A stretch of 24,047 bases of DNA from DASUZB01 sp036377075 (GTDB lineage: Bacteria > Actinomycetota > CALGFH01): positions 1-24,047 of the forward strand of contig DASUZB010000110.1 of assembly GCA_036377075.1 (NCBI GenBank), written 5' to 3'. Each line of letters opens with the position of its first letter. Position 1 is the stretch's first letter. Below, in pieces: positions 1 through 7,583 of the stretch. Under the pieces are notes generated by a model that was not told where the DNA came from, did not search any database, and worked only from the letters and a program-made list of their open reading frames with translations. Both the position numbers and the translations under genes were made by a program.

Positions 1-264
1 CGCCCGCATCCGGGTGGTCTCGCCGAGCAGCGCCACCGCCTGGCCCGCCTGCGGCACGTCGGGCAGGCCGAGGGTGGCGTGGCTCTGCGCGTACCCCTGG
101 TACGGCACCTCGGCGGAGGCGCGCACCCTGGCGAGCAACTCCTCCGCCGGGAGCGGCCGCCCACCGACGGGCAGGGCCGCCACCGCGGCCGGCATGGCGG
201 CCAGGAGCGCGACCACGCCCACCATGACACGCCACCGCCACCCGGGTGGAGCCCAGAACCTCAC
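1..264 (-). CDS. Secreted LolA/RseB-like protein, N-terminal part (cut by window edge)
   Basis: Only the first 88 codons are inside the window; the frame is open to base 1. Residues 1-13 are positively charged and Trp-rich, residues 14-30 are a hydrophobic Ala/Val/Leu stretch, and a signal-peptide cleavage or membrane anchor is likely around residue 30. The following segment contains LLARVRASAEVPYQGYAQS and ends LLGETTRMRA. From memory this resembles the start of the actinobacterial LolA/RseB (MucB)-like extracytoplasmic domain, which binds lipidated or acyl ligands or takes part in envelope signalling. GTG at 264 was chosen because it supplies the charged n-region, with a GGTGGG stretch immediately before it. 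An ATG at 225 is the alternative start. The gene is divergent from the 348-1253 gene. Family assignment is moderate because most of the protein is missing. Confidence 0.6.
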   Translation of the reverse strand, partial: MRFWAPPGWRWRVMVGVVALLAAMPAAVAALPVGGRPLPAEELLARVRASAEVPYQGYAQSHATLGLPDVPQAGQAVALLGETTRMRA

Positions 265-347
265 CCCACCACAGTACGACGAGCGCGCTGTCACGGCGGA
301 GGGGTCTGCCCCGTCTCGTGGGTTGTACCCGGACACGGAGGAAGGAC

Positions 348-1253
348 ATGGAACGGAACCAACCTGCACCGACGGAGCGGCACCCGGGCGACCGGTTCGT
401 GACGCTGGTGACGCTGCTGGCGGGACTCGTCACGCTGGCGATCGGGCTGTGGGGGTTCCTGGCGCCGCGCTCGTTCGCGGACGCGGTCCAGTTCCCCTAC
501 GCACGCCACTTCGTCCACGACGCCGGGGCGTTCCAGGTCGGCATCGGCGCCACGCTGCTGCTCGCCCTGGCCTGGCGCGACGGGCTCGCGCTGGCGTTGG
601 CCGGGTTCCTGGTCGGCAACACCGTCCACGCGCTCAGCCACGTCGCCGACCGGGGGCTCGGCGGTGGCGGCTGGGAGCCCTGGGCGCTGGCGGCGGTGTC
701 GGTCGTGATCCTGGTGGCGCTCGTCCTGCGGCTGCGCGCGATCGGCTGGGTGGTCGGCGAGGTGCCTGCCGTGGCGGCGCCGGAGCTGGCGCGCTTCGCC
801 CGGCAGAAGACGGCCGTGCTCACCAGCTACCGGCGGGACGGCACGCCGGTGGCGACCCCGCTCAGCGTGGTGGTCGACGGCGACCGCCTGCTCATCCGCA
901 GCTACCAGAAGTCGGGGAAGGCGCGCAGGATCCGCCGCCGTCCCGAGGTGGAGATCGCGCCGTCCACGGCGCGCGGCAGGCCCACCGGGCCGGCCACCCG
1001 GGCAACCGCCAGGCTGCTCGACGGCGCGGACGCTCGCCGTGCGGCGTGGCTGCTCAACCGCAAGTACCCGGGCCTGCACGGCATCGTGGTGACGTGGGGC
1101 CACCGCCTCTCCCGCGCCAAGGTGGGTGCCACGATCCACTACGAGCTGGTGCTGGACCGTGGCCACGAGCCGATACTGGAAGAGCGCGATGGCGCGACCG
1201 TCACGGCGGAGCGGAACGAAACCGAACAAGGACGGCGAAGGGAGCCTGCTTGA
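348..1253 (+). CDS. Membrane domain fused to PPOX-class F420-dependent oxidoreductase-like domain
   Basis: 301 aa. Residues 18-130 hold about four hydrophobic helices (roughly 18-38, 63-77, 78-95, 112-129), reminiscent of small DUF4345-type membrane proteins. Residues 145-270 read as a pyridoxamine-phosphate-oxidase-like split barrel of the Rv2061-type F420 family: FARQKTAVLTSYRRDGTPVA, then a strand pattern VVVDGDRLLIRSYQKSGKARR and a C-terminal KVGATIHYELVL. Such domains usually occur alone at about 130-145 aa and bind F420 or flavin, so the membrane fusion is unusual. The ATG at 348 has GGAGGAAGGA just upstream; an upstream in-frame ATG at 246 lacks this and adds low-complexity sequence. 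The TGA overlaps the TTG start of the metallophosphoesterase gene, suggesting translational coupling. Cofactor and substrate are not known. Confidence 0.8.
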   Translation: MERNQPAPTERHPGDRFVTLVTLLAGLVTLAIGLWGFLAPRSFADAVQFPYARHFVHDAGAFQVGIGATLLLALAWRDGLALALAGFLVGNTVHALSHVADRGLGGGGWEPWALAAVSVVILVALVLRLRAIGWVVGEVPAVAAPELARFARQKTAVLTSYRRDGTPVATPLSVVVDGDRLLIRSYQKSGKARRIRRRPEVEIAPSTARGRPTGPATRATARLLDGADARRAAWLLNRKYPGLHGIVVTWGHRLSRAKVGATIHYELVLDRGHEPILEERDGATVTAERNETEQGRRREPA

Positions 1254-2218
1254 CGAGCACCCGGTCCTCCTGGCGCCGCGTTGCAGGCCTGCTCGTCGTC
1301 GCCGTCCTCCTGCTGGTGGGGGCGCGCGCGGTCACCTGGGCGTCCCCCCAGTTCGACGAGGGGAGCCCGGCGGCCGCCCCGCGGCACGCCGCCGGCGAGG
1401 CGGGCTCGTCCCGCCATGCCGGCGCGGCGGCCGACCCGGTGGTCGCCGCCGCCGGCGACATCGCCCCCGACCAGGCGGGCGGGCACGACCAGAAGACCTC
1501 CGACCAGGTCCTGGCGACCAACCCCGACGCGGTCCTCGCCCTCGGCGACGAGCAGTACCCCGACGGGGCGCTCGAGGACTTCCGGCGCTACTACGACGCC
1601 ACCTGGGGCCGCTTCAAGGACAAGACCAGGCCGACGCCCGGCAACCACGAGTACGAGGGCGGCGCCGCCGGCTACTTCGACTACTTCGGCGCCGCGGCCA
1701 GGCCGAACGGCACCAGCTACTACAGCTTCGACCTCGGCGGGTGGCACCTGGTCTCGCTCGACGCCAACGTCGACCACGGCGCCGGCTCGCCGCAGGAGCA
1801 GTGGCTGCGCGCCGACCTCGCCGCCACCGGCAAGCGCTGCGTGCTCGCCTACTGGCACCAGCCGCGCTTCACCTCGGGCGTCGAGCACGGCGACGACGAG
1901 TCGGTGGGCCCGTTCTGGAACGACCTGTACGAGGCCAGGGCCGACGTCGTGCTCAACGGCCACGAGCACCAGTACGAGCGCTTCTCCCGGCAGAACCCCG
2001 ACGCCGCCGCCGACCCGCGGGGCATCCGCGAGTTCGTGGTCGGCACCGGGGGCAGGAGCCTCTACCCGTTCGGCTCCGCCGACCCCAACAGCGAGCTCCG
2101 CGACAACTCCGACTACGGGGTGCTCGAGCTGACGCTGCACCCGGACGGCTACGACTGGCGCTTCGTCTCCGAGAACGGCGCGGTGGTCGACGCCGGCGGC
2201 TCGGTGGCCTGCCACTGA
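1250..2218 (+). CDS. Exported metallophosphoesterase (calcineurin-like)
   Basis: 322 aa. Residues 9-30 form a signal peptide or single N-terminal anchor (basic start, then LLVVAVLLLVGA), followed by an Ala/Pro/His-rich linker to about residue 60, so the catalytic part should lie outside the membrane. The metallophosphatase motifs are present in order: AAGDIA (D70), LALGDEQYPDG (D100), PGNHEYE (N132-H133), YWHQP (H203) and NGHEHQYERF (H238, H240). Together they form a dinuclear metal centre of the purple-acid-phosphatase-like type that cleaves phosphate esters. The TTG start is chosen because GAAGGGAG lies 5 bases upstream and it sits on the stop of the preceding gene (TTGA overlap). An open frame continues upstream without a stop but is only a GC-rich extension. 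Natural substrate unknown. Confidence 0.88.
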   Translation: MTSTRSSWRRVAGLLVVAVLLLVGARAVTWASPQFDEGSPAAAPRHAAGEAGSSRHAGAAADPVVAAAGDIAPDQAGGHDQKTSDQVLATNPDAVLALGDEQYPDGALEDFRRYYDATWGRFKDKTRPTPGNHEYEGGAAGYFDYFGAAARPNGTSYYSFDLGGWHLVSLDANVDHGAGSPQEQWLRADLAATGKRCVLAYWHQPRFTSGVEHGDDESVGPFWNDLYEARADVVLNGHEHQYERFSRQNPDAAADPRGIREFVVGTGGRSLYPFGSADPNSELRDNSDYGVLELTLHPDGYDWRFVSENGAVVDAGGSVACH

Positions 2219-2364
2219 CCCGGTCGGAGGGTCAGGGATCCCCCTAAGACGGCGTTTCGCTCCCTTCGGCTGGGTGGGCGAGCGGGGACTCCCCAGCGGG
2301 ATGGCCACCGCTTCGCGGTAGCCTCACCGGCGTGGTGTGGCCGCACGTCGGTCGGGAGGCGCGC

Positions 2365-2532
2365 GTGGAGCTGGGCCGGTTCTGGGGGCTGGTGGAGGCC
2401 GCCGCGGCCGCCGTCGACGGGGAATGCGGGGCGCGGGCCGAGCGGCTCACGGCGATGCTGGAGCACTGGGACTTCGAGGACGACGAGGAGGTCCGCCGGC
2501 GCCTGCCGCGGACGTGGGCGCGCCTGACCTAG
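2365..2532 (+). CDS. Small DUF4240-like protein or remnant
   Basis: 55 aa, acidic and Ala-rich. The opening, MELGRFWGLVEAAAAAVDG with a later ERLTAMLEHW, resembles the first 30-40 residues of DUF4240 proteins, which begin with a FW-L-I-E-A-A pattern and are usually well over 100 aa. This one stops after 55 residues, so it may be a truncated relative. GTG at 2365 was chosen because GGGAGG lies 5 bases upstream; an in-frame GTG at 2332 is possible. It stands alone between the metallophosphoesterase and the convergent hrpA. The preceding gap (2219-2364) holds only short weak hairpins. Function unknown, and the ORF may not be translated. Confidence 0.4.
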   Translation: MELGRFWGLVEAAAAAVDGECGARAERLTAMLEHWDFEDDEEVRRRLPRTWARLT

Positions 2533-2671
2533 CCACCGGCTCGCCGTGGTCTGCTGGGCGACGTGCCCACGCCCTTCCGCCGGCCAGCTTTGCGTGCAAG
2601 CGTCGCATGCCAGCACACCTCCCCTTGTCCGGCACGCCCGTCCGAGTGAGGGCGCGCCCCTGACCGGGAGG

Positions 2672-2691
2672 CGCTACGAAAGCGCGTAGCG
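2672..2691 (-). terminator. Hairpin just after the hrpA stop
   Basis: CGCTACG and CGTAGCG form a 7-bp stem with a 6-base loop, 4 bases beyond the hrpA stop codon. There is no U-tract after it on the minus strand, so it is a weak intrinsic terminator or RNA 3' end stabiliser. A third CGCTACG copy (2693-2699) contains the stop codon itself and could pair with the middle copy instead. Confidence 0.4.
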
Positions 2692-2694
2692 TCG

Positions 2695-5600
2695 CTACGG
2701 GAGCTCGTCGATCGCGCGGTAGATGCGCTTCTCGGACACCGGCTGGGGGGTTCCGAGCGCCTCGGCGAAGAGGCTGACGCGCAGCTCCTCGACCATCCAG
2801 CGGATGCGCTCGAACGCCTCGTCGTCCGCCCCGCCCCGGCGTGGCTCGTCGAGCAGCTGCTCGTAGGCGGCCTGCACGTCCTGGACCCGCAGCATCCGGT
2901 CGTGGTCGCGGGCCGGGTTGGCGGGGAGCTTCTGCAGGCGCTGCTCCGCGGCGCGCAGGTAGCGCAGCAGGTCGGGCAGCCGCCGCCAGCCGGTGGCGCT
3001 GACGAAGCCGGGGTAGACCAGGCCGGCGAGCTGCGCGGAGACGTCGTCGAACACGTCCTGCAGCGGGCCGCCGTCGATCTCCGCCAGCAGCCGCCTGACC
3101 CGGTGGGCGGTCTCCAGGATGCGCTGCACCCTGGTGAACACGTCGACCGCGGTGTCGTGGAGCTGGGTACGGACCCGGTCGCGCAGCCGCTCGAAGCCGT
3201 CGGCGTCCCAGGCGGGCCCGCCGGCCTCGGCGATCAGCTCGTCGGCGGCGCAGGCGACGCAGTCGTCGAGCAGCGCCGCCATGCTCCCGTGCGGGTTCTG
3301 GCTCAGGGCCAGCCGGGCCTGGCCGCTGAGCCGCTGCCGCAGCGCCCGCAGCGGCGACGGGATCGTCTCGAGCAGCAGCCGGCGCGTGCCCCGCCACATG
3401 GCGCGTTGCTGCTCGGCCTCGCTCTCCAGCATCCGGATGGCGACGCCGTCGCCCTCCTCCACCAGGGCCGGGTAGGCGGTCACCTGGTAGCCGCCGCTGG
3501 CCCCCTCGACGGTGCGCGGCAGGCTGCCGAAGTCCCAGGCGCGCAGCCCGTGCCGCTCGACCGCGCCGGCCCGGGCGGAGAGCGCGCCGCGCAGCGCCGG
3601 CGCCAGCCGCGCCTCGAGCGCCTCCAGGTCCTTGTCCTGGGCCAGGGTGCGGCCGTCCTCGCCGAGCACCCGGAAGGTGACGCGCAGGTGGTCGGGCACC
3701 CGGTCGGGCTGCCAGGCGTCGCGGGGCACCGCCACGCCCATGCGGCCCAGCTCTCCGGTGAGCGCGTCGAGCAGGGGCCCGCGCAGCGGCACCAGCCGCC
3801 GCAGGACCTCCCTGGCGCTGTCGCGCAGCGGCACCAGGTTGCGGCGCAGCGGCTTGGGCAGCGTCCGGAGCAGCGCGGTCACCAGCTCCTCGCGGAAGCC
3901 GGGGACCTGCCAGTCGAAGCCGTCGGCTTCCACCTGGTTGAGCAGCGGCAGCGGGACGTTCACGGTCACGCCGTCGGCGTCCTCGCCCGGCTCGAACTGG
4001 TAGGTCAGCGGCAGGTCCAGCTCGCCCTGCCGCCAGCTGTCCGGGTAGTCGAGCGGGCTGACCTCCCCGGCGCGCTGGTCGACCAGCATCTCCGGGGAGA
4101 AGGCGAGCAGGTCCGGCTGGCTGCGGCCGGCCCGCTTCCACCAGGCGTCGAAGTGGCGGGCGGAGACCACCTCCGGCGGGACGCGCAGGTCGTAGAAGTC
4201 GAACAGCGCCTGGTCGTCGACCAGGATGTCGCGCCGGCGCGCCCGCTCCTCGAGGTCGGCCACGTCCTCGAGGAGCTTGCGGTTGGCGGCGAAGAAGGCG
4301 TGGTGGGTGTCCCAGTCGCCGCCGACGAGCGCCTCGCGGATGAACAGCTCGCGCGACAGCTCCGGGTCGACGCGGCCGTAGCCCACCTTGCGCCGCGCCA
4401 CGATCGGGATCCCGTAGAGGGTGACCCGCTCGTAGGCGACCACCGCGCCGCGGTCGCGCTCCCAGTGCGGCTCGCTGTAGCCGCGCTTGACCAGGTGCCC
4501 GGCGAGCGGCTCGATCCACTCCGGCTCGATGCGCGCGACCACCCGCGCCCACAGGCGCGAGGTCTCGACCAGCTCGGCGGCCATCACCCAGCGCGGCGGC
4601 TTCTTGAACAGGGCCGAGCCGGGGAAGACGGCGAAGCGGGCGCCGCGCGCGCCGAGGTACTCCTGCTTCTCGGGGTCCTTGAGGCCGACGTGGGAGAGCA
4701 GGCCCGCCAGCAGCGACAGGTGCACCGCGCGCGGGTCGGCGGGCTCGCGGTTCAGGGCGATGCCGAGCGGCTTGACCGTCTGCCGCAGCTGGCCGTAGAT
4801 GTCCTGCCACTCGCGGATGCGCAGGTAGTTGAGGAACTCCGCGCGGCACAGCTTGCGGAACTGGCTGGAGGACAGGGCCTTCTGCCGCTCGCGGAGGTAC
4901 TGCCACAGGTTGAGGTAGGCGAGGAAGTCGGAGCCGGGGTCGGCGAAGCGGCGGTGCTGCTGGTCGGCCGCCTCCTGCCGGTCGGTGGGCCGCTCGCGCG
5001 GGTCCTGGATCGACAGCGCCGCCGCGACCACCATCACCTCCCGCACGCAGTCGTGGCGGCCGGCCTCCAGCACCATCCGCGCCAGCCGCGGGTCGAGCGG
5101 CAACTGGGCGAGCTTGCGGCCCAGCGGCGTCAGCCGCCCGCGGGCGGACGTATCAGTGGGCTCCAGTGCGGCCAGCTCCTCGAGCAGCTGCACGCCGGCC
5201 TTGACGTCGCGCCGGTCGGGAGGGTCGAGGAACGGGAAGGCGGCCACCTCGCCGAGGCCGAGCGCGGCCATCTGCAGGATCACCGAGGCCAGGTTGGTCC
5301 GCAGGATCTCCGGCTCGGTGAACTCCGGGCGCGAGGCGAAGTCCTCCTCGGAGTACAGGCGGACGCAGATCCCCGCCGCCACCCGGCCGCAGCGGCCCTT
5401 GCGCTGGTTGGCGGAGGCCTGCGAGATCGGCTCGATCGGCAGGCGCTGCACCTTGGTGCGGTGGCTGTAGCGGGAGATGCGCGCCGTCCCAGGGTCGACC
5501 ACGTACCTGATGCCGGGCACCGTCAGCGAGGTCTCCGCCACGTTGGTGGCGAGCACCACCCTGCGGCCGGTGTGGGGTTTGAAGACCCGGTGCTGCTCGG

Positions 5601-6438
5601 CGGCGGACAGCCGCGCGTACAGCGGCAGGACCTCGGTCGCCGCGCCCAGCTGCCGGCGCAGCGCGTCGGCGGTGTCGCGGATCTCCCGCTCGCCGCTGAG
5701 GAAGACCAGGACGTCGCCGGGGCCCTCGGCGCACAGCTCCTTCACCGCGTCGCATACCGCCTGCGTCTGGTCGCGGTCGGCGTCGCCGGCCTCGTCCACG
5801 ATCGGCCGGTAGCGCACCTCCACCGGGTAGGTCCGCCCGGACACCTCGACCACCGGCGCGCCGCCGAAGTGGCGGGAGAACCGCTCCGGGTCGATCGTGG
5901 CCGAGGTGACGACCACCTTCAGGTCGGGCCGGCGCGGCAGCAGCCGCTTGAGGTAGCCGAGGATGAAGTCGACGTTCAGGCTGCGCTCGTGCGCCTCGTC
6001 CACGATCAGGGTGTCGTAGCGGCGCAGCATGCGGTCGCGCTGCAGCTCCGCCAGGAGGATGCCGTCGGTCATCAGCTTGACCAGCGTGCCGTCGCCCACC
6101 TGGTCGGTGAAGCGCACCTGGTAGCCGACCGCGCCGCCGAGCGGCGTGCGCAGCTCCTCGGCGATGCGCTCGGCCACGGTGCGCGCCGCCAGCCTGCGCG
6201 GCTGGGTGTGCCCGATCATGCCGTGCACGCCGCGGCCGAGCTCGAGGCAGATCTTGGGGAGCTGGGTGGTCTTCCCCGAGCCGGTCTCGCCGGCGACGAC
6301 CACCACCTGGTGGTCGCGGATGGCGGCGAGGATCTCGTCCCTCCGCTGGCTGACCGGCAGCTCTGGCGGGTAGCTGACCTCGGGCAGGTTGGCGCGGCGC
6401 GCGGCGGCGCGCCGGTCGGCGGCTCGCGGTGTTCCCAT
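2695..6438 (-). CDS. hrpA: ATP-dependent DEAH-box RNA helicase HrpA
   Basis: 1247 aa, close to the roughly 1300 aa usual for HrpA. The N-terminal helicase core shows Walker A GETGSGKTT (50-58), DEAH (147-150) followed by ERS, SAT (179-181), ATNVAETSLTVPG (297-309) and QRKGRCGR (345-352). After the core come the winged-helix/ratchet (HA2) region, an OB-fold region and the long HrpA-specific C-terminal domain (DUF3418 type), ending in IYRAIDELP. In other bacteria HrpA acts on mRNA and rescues stalled or collided ribosomes. The ATG at 6438 is preferred over an in-frame upstream ATG at 6543: it has no good ribosome-binding site but a TATCCT -10-like hexamer ends 8 bases before it, consistent with a leaderless mRNA. 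It is divergent from the DUF4389 gene and followed by a small hairpin. Confidence 0.96.
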   Translation of the reverse strand: MGTPRAADRRAAARRANLPEVSYPPELPVSQRRDEILAAIRDHQVVVVAGETGSGKTTQLPKICLELGRGVHGMIGHTQPRRLAARTVAERIAEELRTPLGGAVGYQVRFTDQVGDGTLVKLMTDGILLAELQRDRMLRRYDTLIVDEAHERSLNVDFILGYLKRLLPRRPDLKVVVTSATIDPERFSRHFGGAPVVEVSGRTYPVEVRYRPIVDEAGDADRDQTQAVCDAVKELCAEGPGDVLVFLSGEREIRDTADALRRQLGAATEVLPLYARLSAAEQHRVFKPHTGRRVVLATNVAETSLTVPGIRYVVDPGTARISRYSHRTKVQRLPIEPISQASANQRKGRCGRVAAGICVRLYSEEDFASRPEFTEPEILRTNLASVILQMAALGLGEVAAFPFLDPPDRRDVKAGVQLLEELAALEPTDTSARGRLTPLGRKLAQLPLDPRLARMVLEAGRHDCVREVMVVAAALSIQDPRERPTDRQEAADQQHRRFADPGSDFLAYLNLWQYLRERQKALSSSQFRKLCRAEFLNYLRIREWQDIYGQLRQTVKPLGIALNREPADPRAVHLSLLAGLLSHVGLKDPEKQEYLGARGARFAVFPGSALFKKPPRWVMAAELVETSRLWARVVARIEPEWIEPLAGHLVKRGYSEPHWERDRGAVVAYERVTLYGIPIVARRKVGYGRVDPELSRELFIREALVGGDWDTHHAFFAANRKLLEDVADLEERARRRDILVDDQALFDFYDLRVPPEVVSARHFDAWWKRAGRSQPDLLAFSPEMLVDQRAGEVSPLDYPDSWRQGELDLPLTYQFEPGEDADGVTVNVPLPLLNQVEADGFDWQVPGFREELVTALLRTLPKPLRRNLVPLRDSAREVLRRLVPLRGPLLDALTGELGRMGVAVPRDAWQPDRVPDHLRVTFRVLGEDGRTLAQDKDLEALEARLAPALRGALSARAGAVERHGLRAWDFGSLPRTVEGASGGYQVTAYPALVEEGDGVAIRMLESEAEQQRAMWRGTRRLLLETIPSPLRALRQRLSGQARLALSQNPHGSMAALLDDCVACAADELIAEAGGPAWDADGFERLRDRVRTQLHDTAVDVFTRVQRILETAHRVRRLLAEIDGGPLQDVFDDVSAQLAGLVYPGFVSATGWRRLPDLLRYLRAAEQRLQKLPANPARDHDRMLRVQDVQAAYEQLLDEPRRGGADDEAFERIRWMVEELRVSLFAEALGTPQPVSEKRIYRAIDELP

Positions 6439-6445
6439 GCCGCCG

Positions 6446-6451
6446 AGGATA
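6446..6451 (-). promoter_or_regulatory. Candidate -10 element for leaderless hrpA transcript
   Basis: On the minus strand TATCCT is followed by seven bases and then the hrpA ATG. A start site 6-7 bases after the -10 would fall on or next to the A of the ATG. The start codon has no clear Shine-Dalgarno sequence, which fits. No convincing -35 was found. Confidence 0.4.
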
Positions 6452-6529
6452 GGGGAGCGCGTGCCCTGGCTTCGTTGACAGGTGCGGTGCAATCTTCCTG
6501 ACCAATCCCGCGGTAGGAAGGAGTCAGCG

Positions 6530-7162
6530 GTGCAACAGCCCACCTACCCCGTCCGCCTCTCGGTGGACTACCCCGACCGGGACCTCGACCGCACCAGCAC
6601 CCTGCTACGCATCTTCTACGCCATCCCGATCCTGATCCTGCTCGGCACCGTCAACGGCTCGACCTGGCAGTGGTCGACGAACAACGGGACGACCAAGGTC
6701 GTGGCCGGCGCGGGCGGCCTGCTGTTCGCCGGGCCGCTGCTGATGATCCTGTTCCGCGAGAAGTACCCGCGCTGGTGGTTCGACTGGAACCTCGAGCTGC
6801 AACGGTTCGGCAACCGGGTGGCCGCGTACCTGGCGCTGATGGACGACCGCTACCCGGCCACCGACGACCACCAGTCGGTGCACCTCGACTACGACTACCC
6901 GGACGTGCCCAACCAGCTCAGCCGGTGGCTGCCGGTGGTCAAGTGGCTGCTGGCGATCCCGCACTACGTCGTGCTGATCGTGCTCAACGTCGCCGCGGTC
7001 GTGGTCGTGATCGTCGCCTGGTTCGCGATCCTGTTCACCGGGCGCTACCCGCGGGGCGCGTTCGACTTCGTCGAAGGGGTCATCCGCTGGAACAACCGCG
7101 TGCTCGGCTACGCGTTCACGCTGGTCACCGACGAGTACCCGCCGTTCAGGCTGGCGCCCTGA
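6530..7162 (+). CDS. DUF4389 family membrane protein
   Basis: 210 aa. The protein alternates polar DYP-containing segments with hydrophobic helices: a membrane segment around 25-40 (STLLRIFYAIPILILLGTV), a second around 62-80, and a long hydrophobic stretch around 142-178 (LLAIPHYVVLIVLNVAAVV). Repeated LxYDYPD, W-P-W and FTGRYPRG motifs are characteristic of DUF4389 proteins, which in actinobacteria occur as one or two tandem units. No enzymatic residues are evident, and the role of the family is unknown. GTG at 6530 was chosen because GGAAGGAG lies 6 bases upstream; upstream in-frame ATG 6482 is rejected. A TTGACA hexamer at 6475-6480 may be its -35 box, but no clear -10 follows. Confidence 0.85.
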   Translation: MQQPTYPVRLSVDYPDRDLDRTSTLLRIFYAIPILILLGTVNGSTWQWSTNNGTTKVVAGAGGLLFAGPLLMILFREKYPRWWFDWNLELQRFGNRVAAYLALMDDRYPATDDHQSVHLDYDYPDVPNQLSRWLPVVKWLLAIPHYVVLIVLNVAAVVVVIVAWFAILFTGRYPRGAFDFVEGVIRWNNRVLGYAFTLVTDEYPPFRLAP

Positions 7163-7240
7163 CCGCCCCGTCCTCCTGGGTACGAAGCGAGCGCGTTCTA
7201 CGGTACGGTCAAGCAGGACAGGAGCGATGGGGAGGCGGGC

Positions 7241-7531
7241 GTGCCGATATTCCGAGAGCGCCGAGACCGGCGGATGAGCGAGGCGGCGCACAACGCCGGG
7301 GTCGAGCGGGACCTCATCGAGGTCGTCGGCGCGCTGTTCGCCGAAGGCAGGACGCCGTCGCGGGAGGAGCGCGAGCTCACCGGCAAGCGGCTGCGCAAGC
7401 TCCTGTTCGGCAACAGGCAGCTCAACCCCGCCGAGCGCATGGGCATCGAGGGCCGCGTCTGGCGGCACTTCCGCAACGACAGCCGCGAGCGCGCCTACCT
7501 CAACGAGATCGGCTTCCTGAGCTGGAACTGA
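7241..7531 (+). CDS. Small conserved-looking hypothetical protein
   Basis: 96 aa, highly charged (many Arg and Glu), predicted soluble and helical, with no signal peptide or membrane segment. It reads like a compact globular domain: LIEVVGALFAEG, ELTGKRLRKLLFGNRQLNP, GIEGRVWRHFRNDSRERAYL, ending in a hydrophobic tail. I do not recognise the family. GTG at 7241 has GGGGAGG 5 bases upstream. Codon usage matches its neighbours, and a perfect 14-bp terminator hairpin starts 3 bases after the stop, both supporting a real expressed gene. It lies 78 bases after the DUF4389 gene on the same strand and may have its own promoter (TACGGT hexamers at 7199-7209). Confidence 0.75.
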   Translation: MPIFRERRDRRMSEAAHNAGVERDLIEVVGALFAEGRTPSREERELTGKRLRKLLFGNRQLNPAERMGIEGRVWRHFRNDSRERAYLNEIGFLSWN

Positions 7532-7533
7532 GG

Positions 7534-7566
7534 CGACCCCGCGCGGCACCGGGCCGCGCGGGGTCG
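7534..7566. terminator. Strong bidirectional terminator hairpin
   Basis: CGACCCCGCGCGGC and GCCGCGCGGGGTCG form a perfect 14-bp stem around a 5-base loop. It sits exactly between the convergent 7241-7531 gene and the lipoprotein gene (stop at 7584), so it can serve both. There is no T-run on either side, as is common in actinobacteria. Confidence 0.82.
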
Positions 7567-7583
7567 TAGGTGGTGGCGGTGGC

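Noticed and set aside
14..1249. Upstream extension of the metallophosphoesterase frame
   Set aside because: It overlaps the PPOX fusion gene in another frame and has a shadow composition; a signal peptide begins at the TTG start at 1250.
2307..2319. ACCGC-TTC-GCGGT hairpin after the metallophosphoesterase
   Set aside because: Only a 5-bp stem, about 90 bases from the stop and close to the next start; too weak to call a terminator.
6475..6480. TTGACA as a complete promoter for the DUF4389 gene
   Set aside because: It is a perfect -35 hexamer, but no TANNNT-like -10 is found at 16-19 bases, so it is mentioned only in the gene entry.
2902..6501. 1199-codon open frame on the plus strand across hrpA
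   Set aside because: It is the antisense shadow of a high-GC gene: low-complexity His/Gln/Ala/Val composition, no domains, and the opposite strand carries full HrpA motifs.
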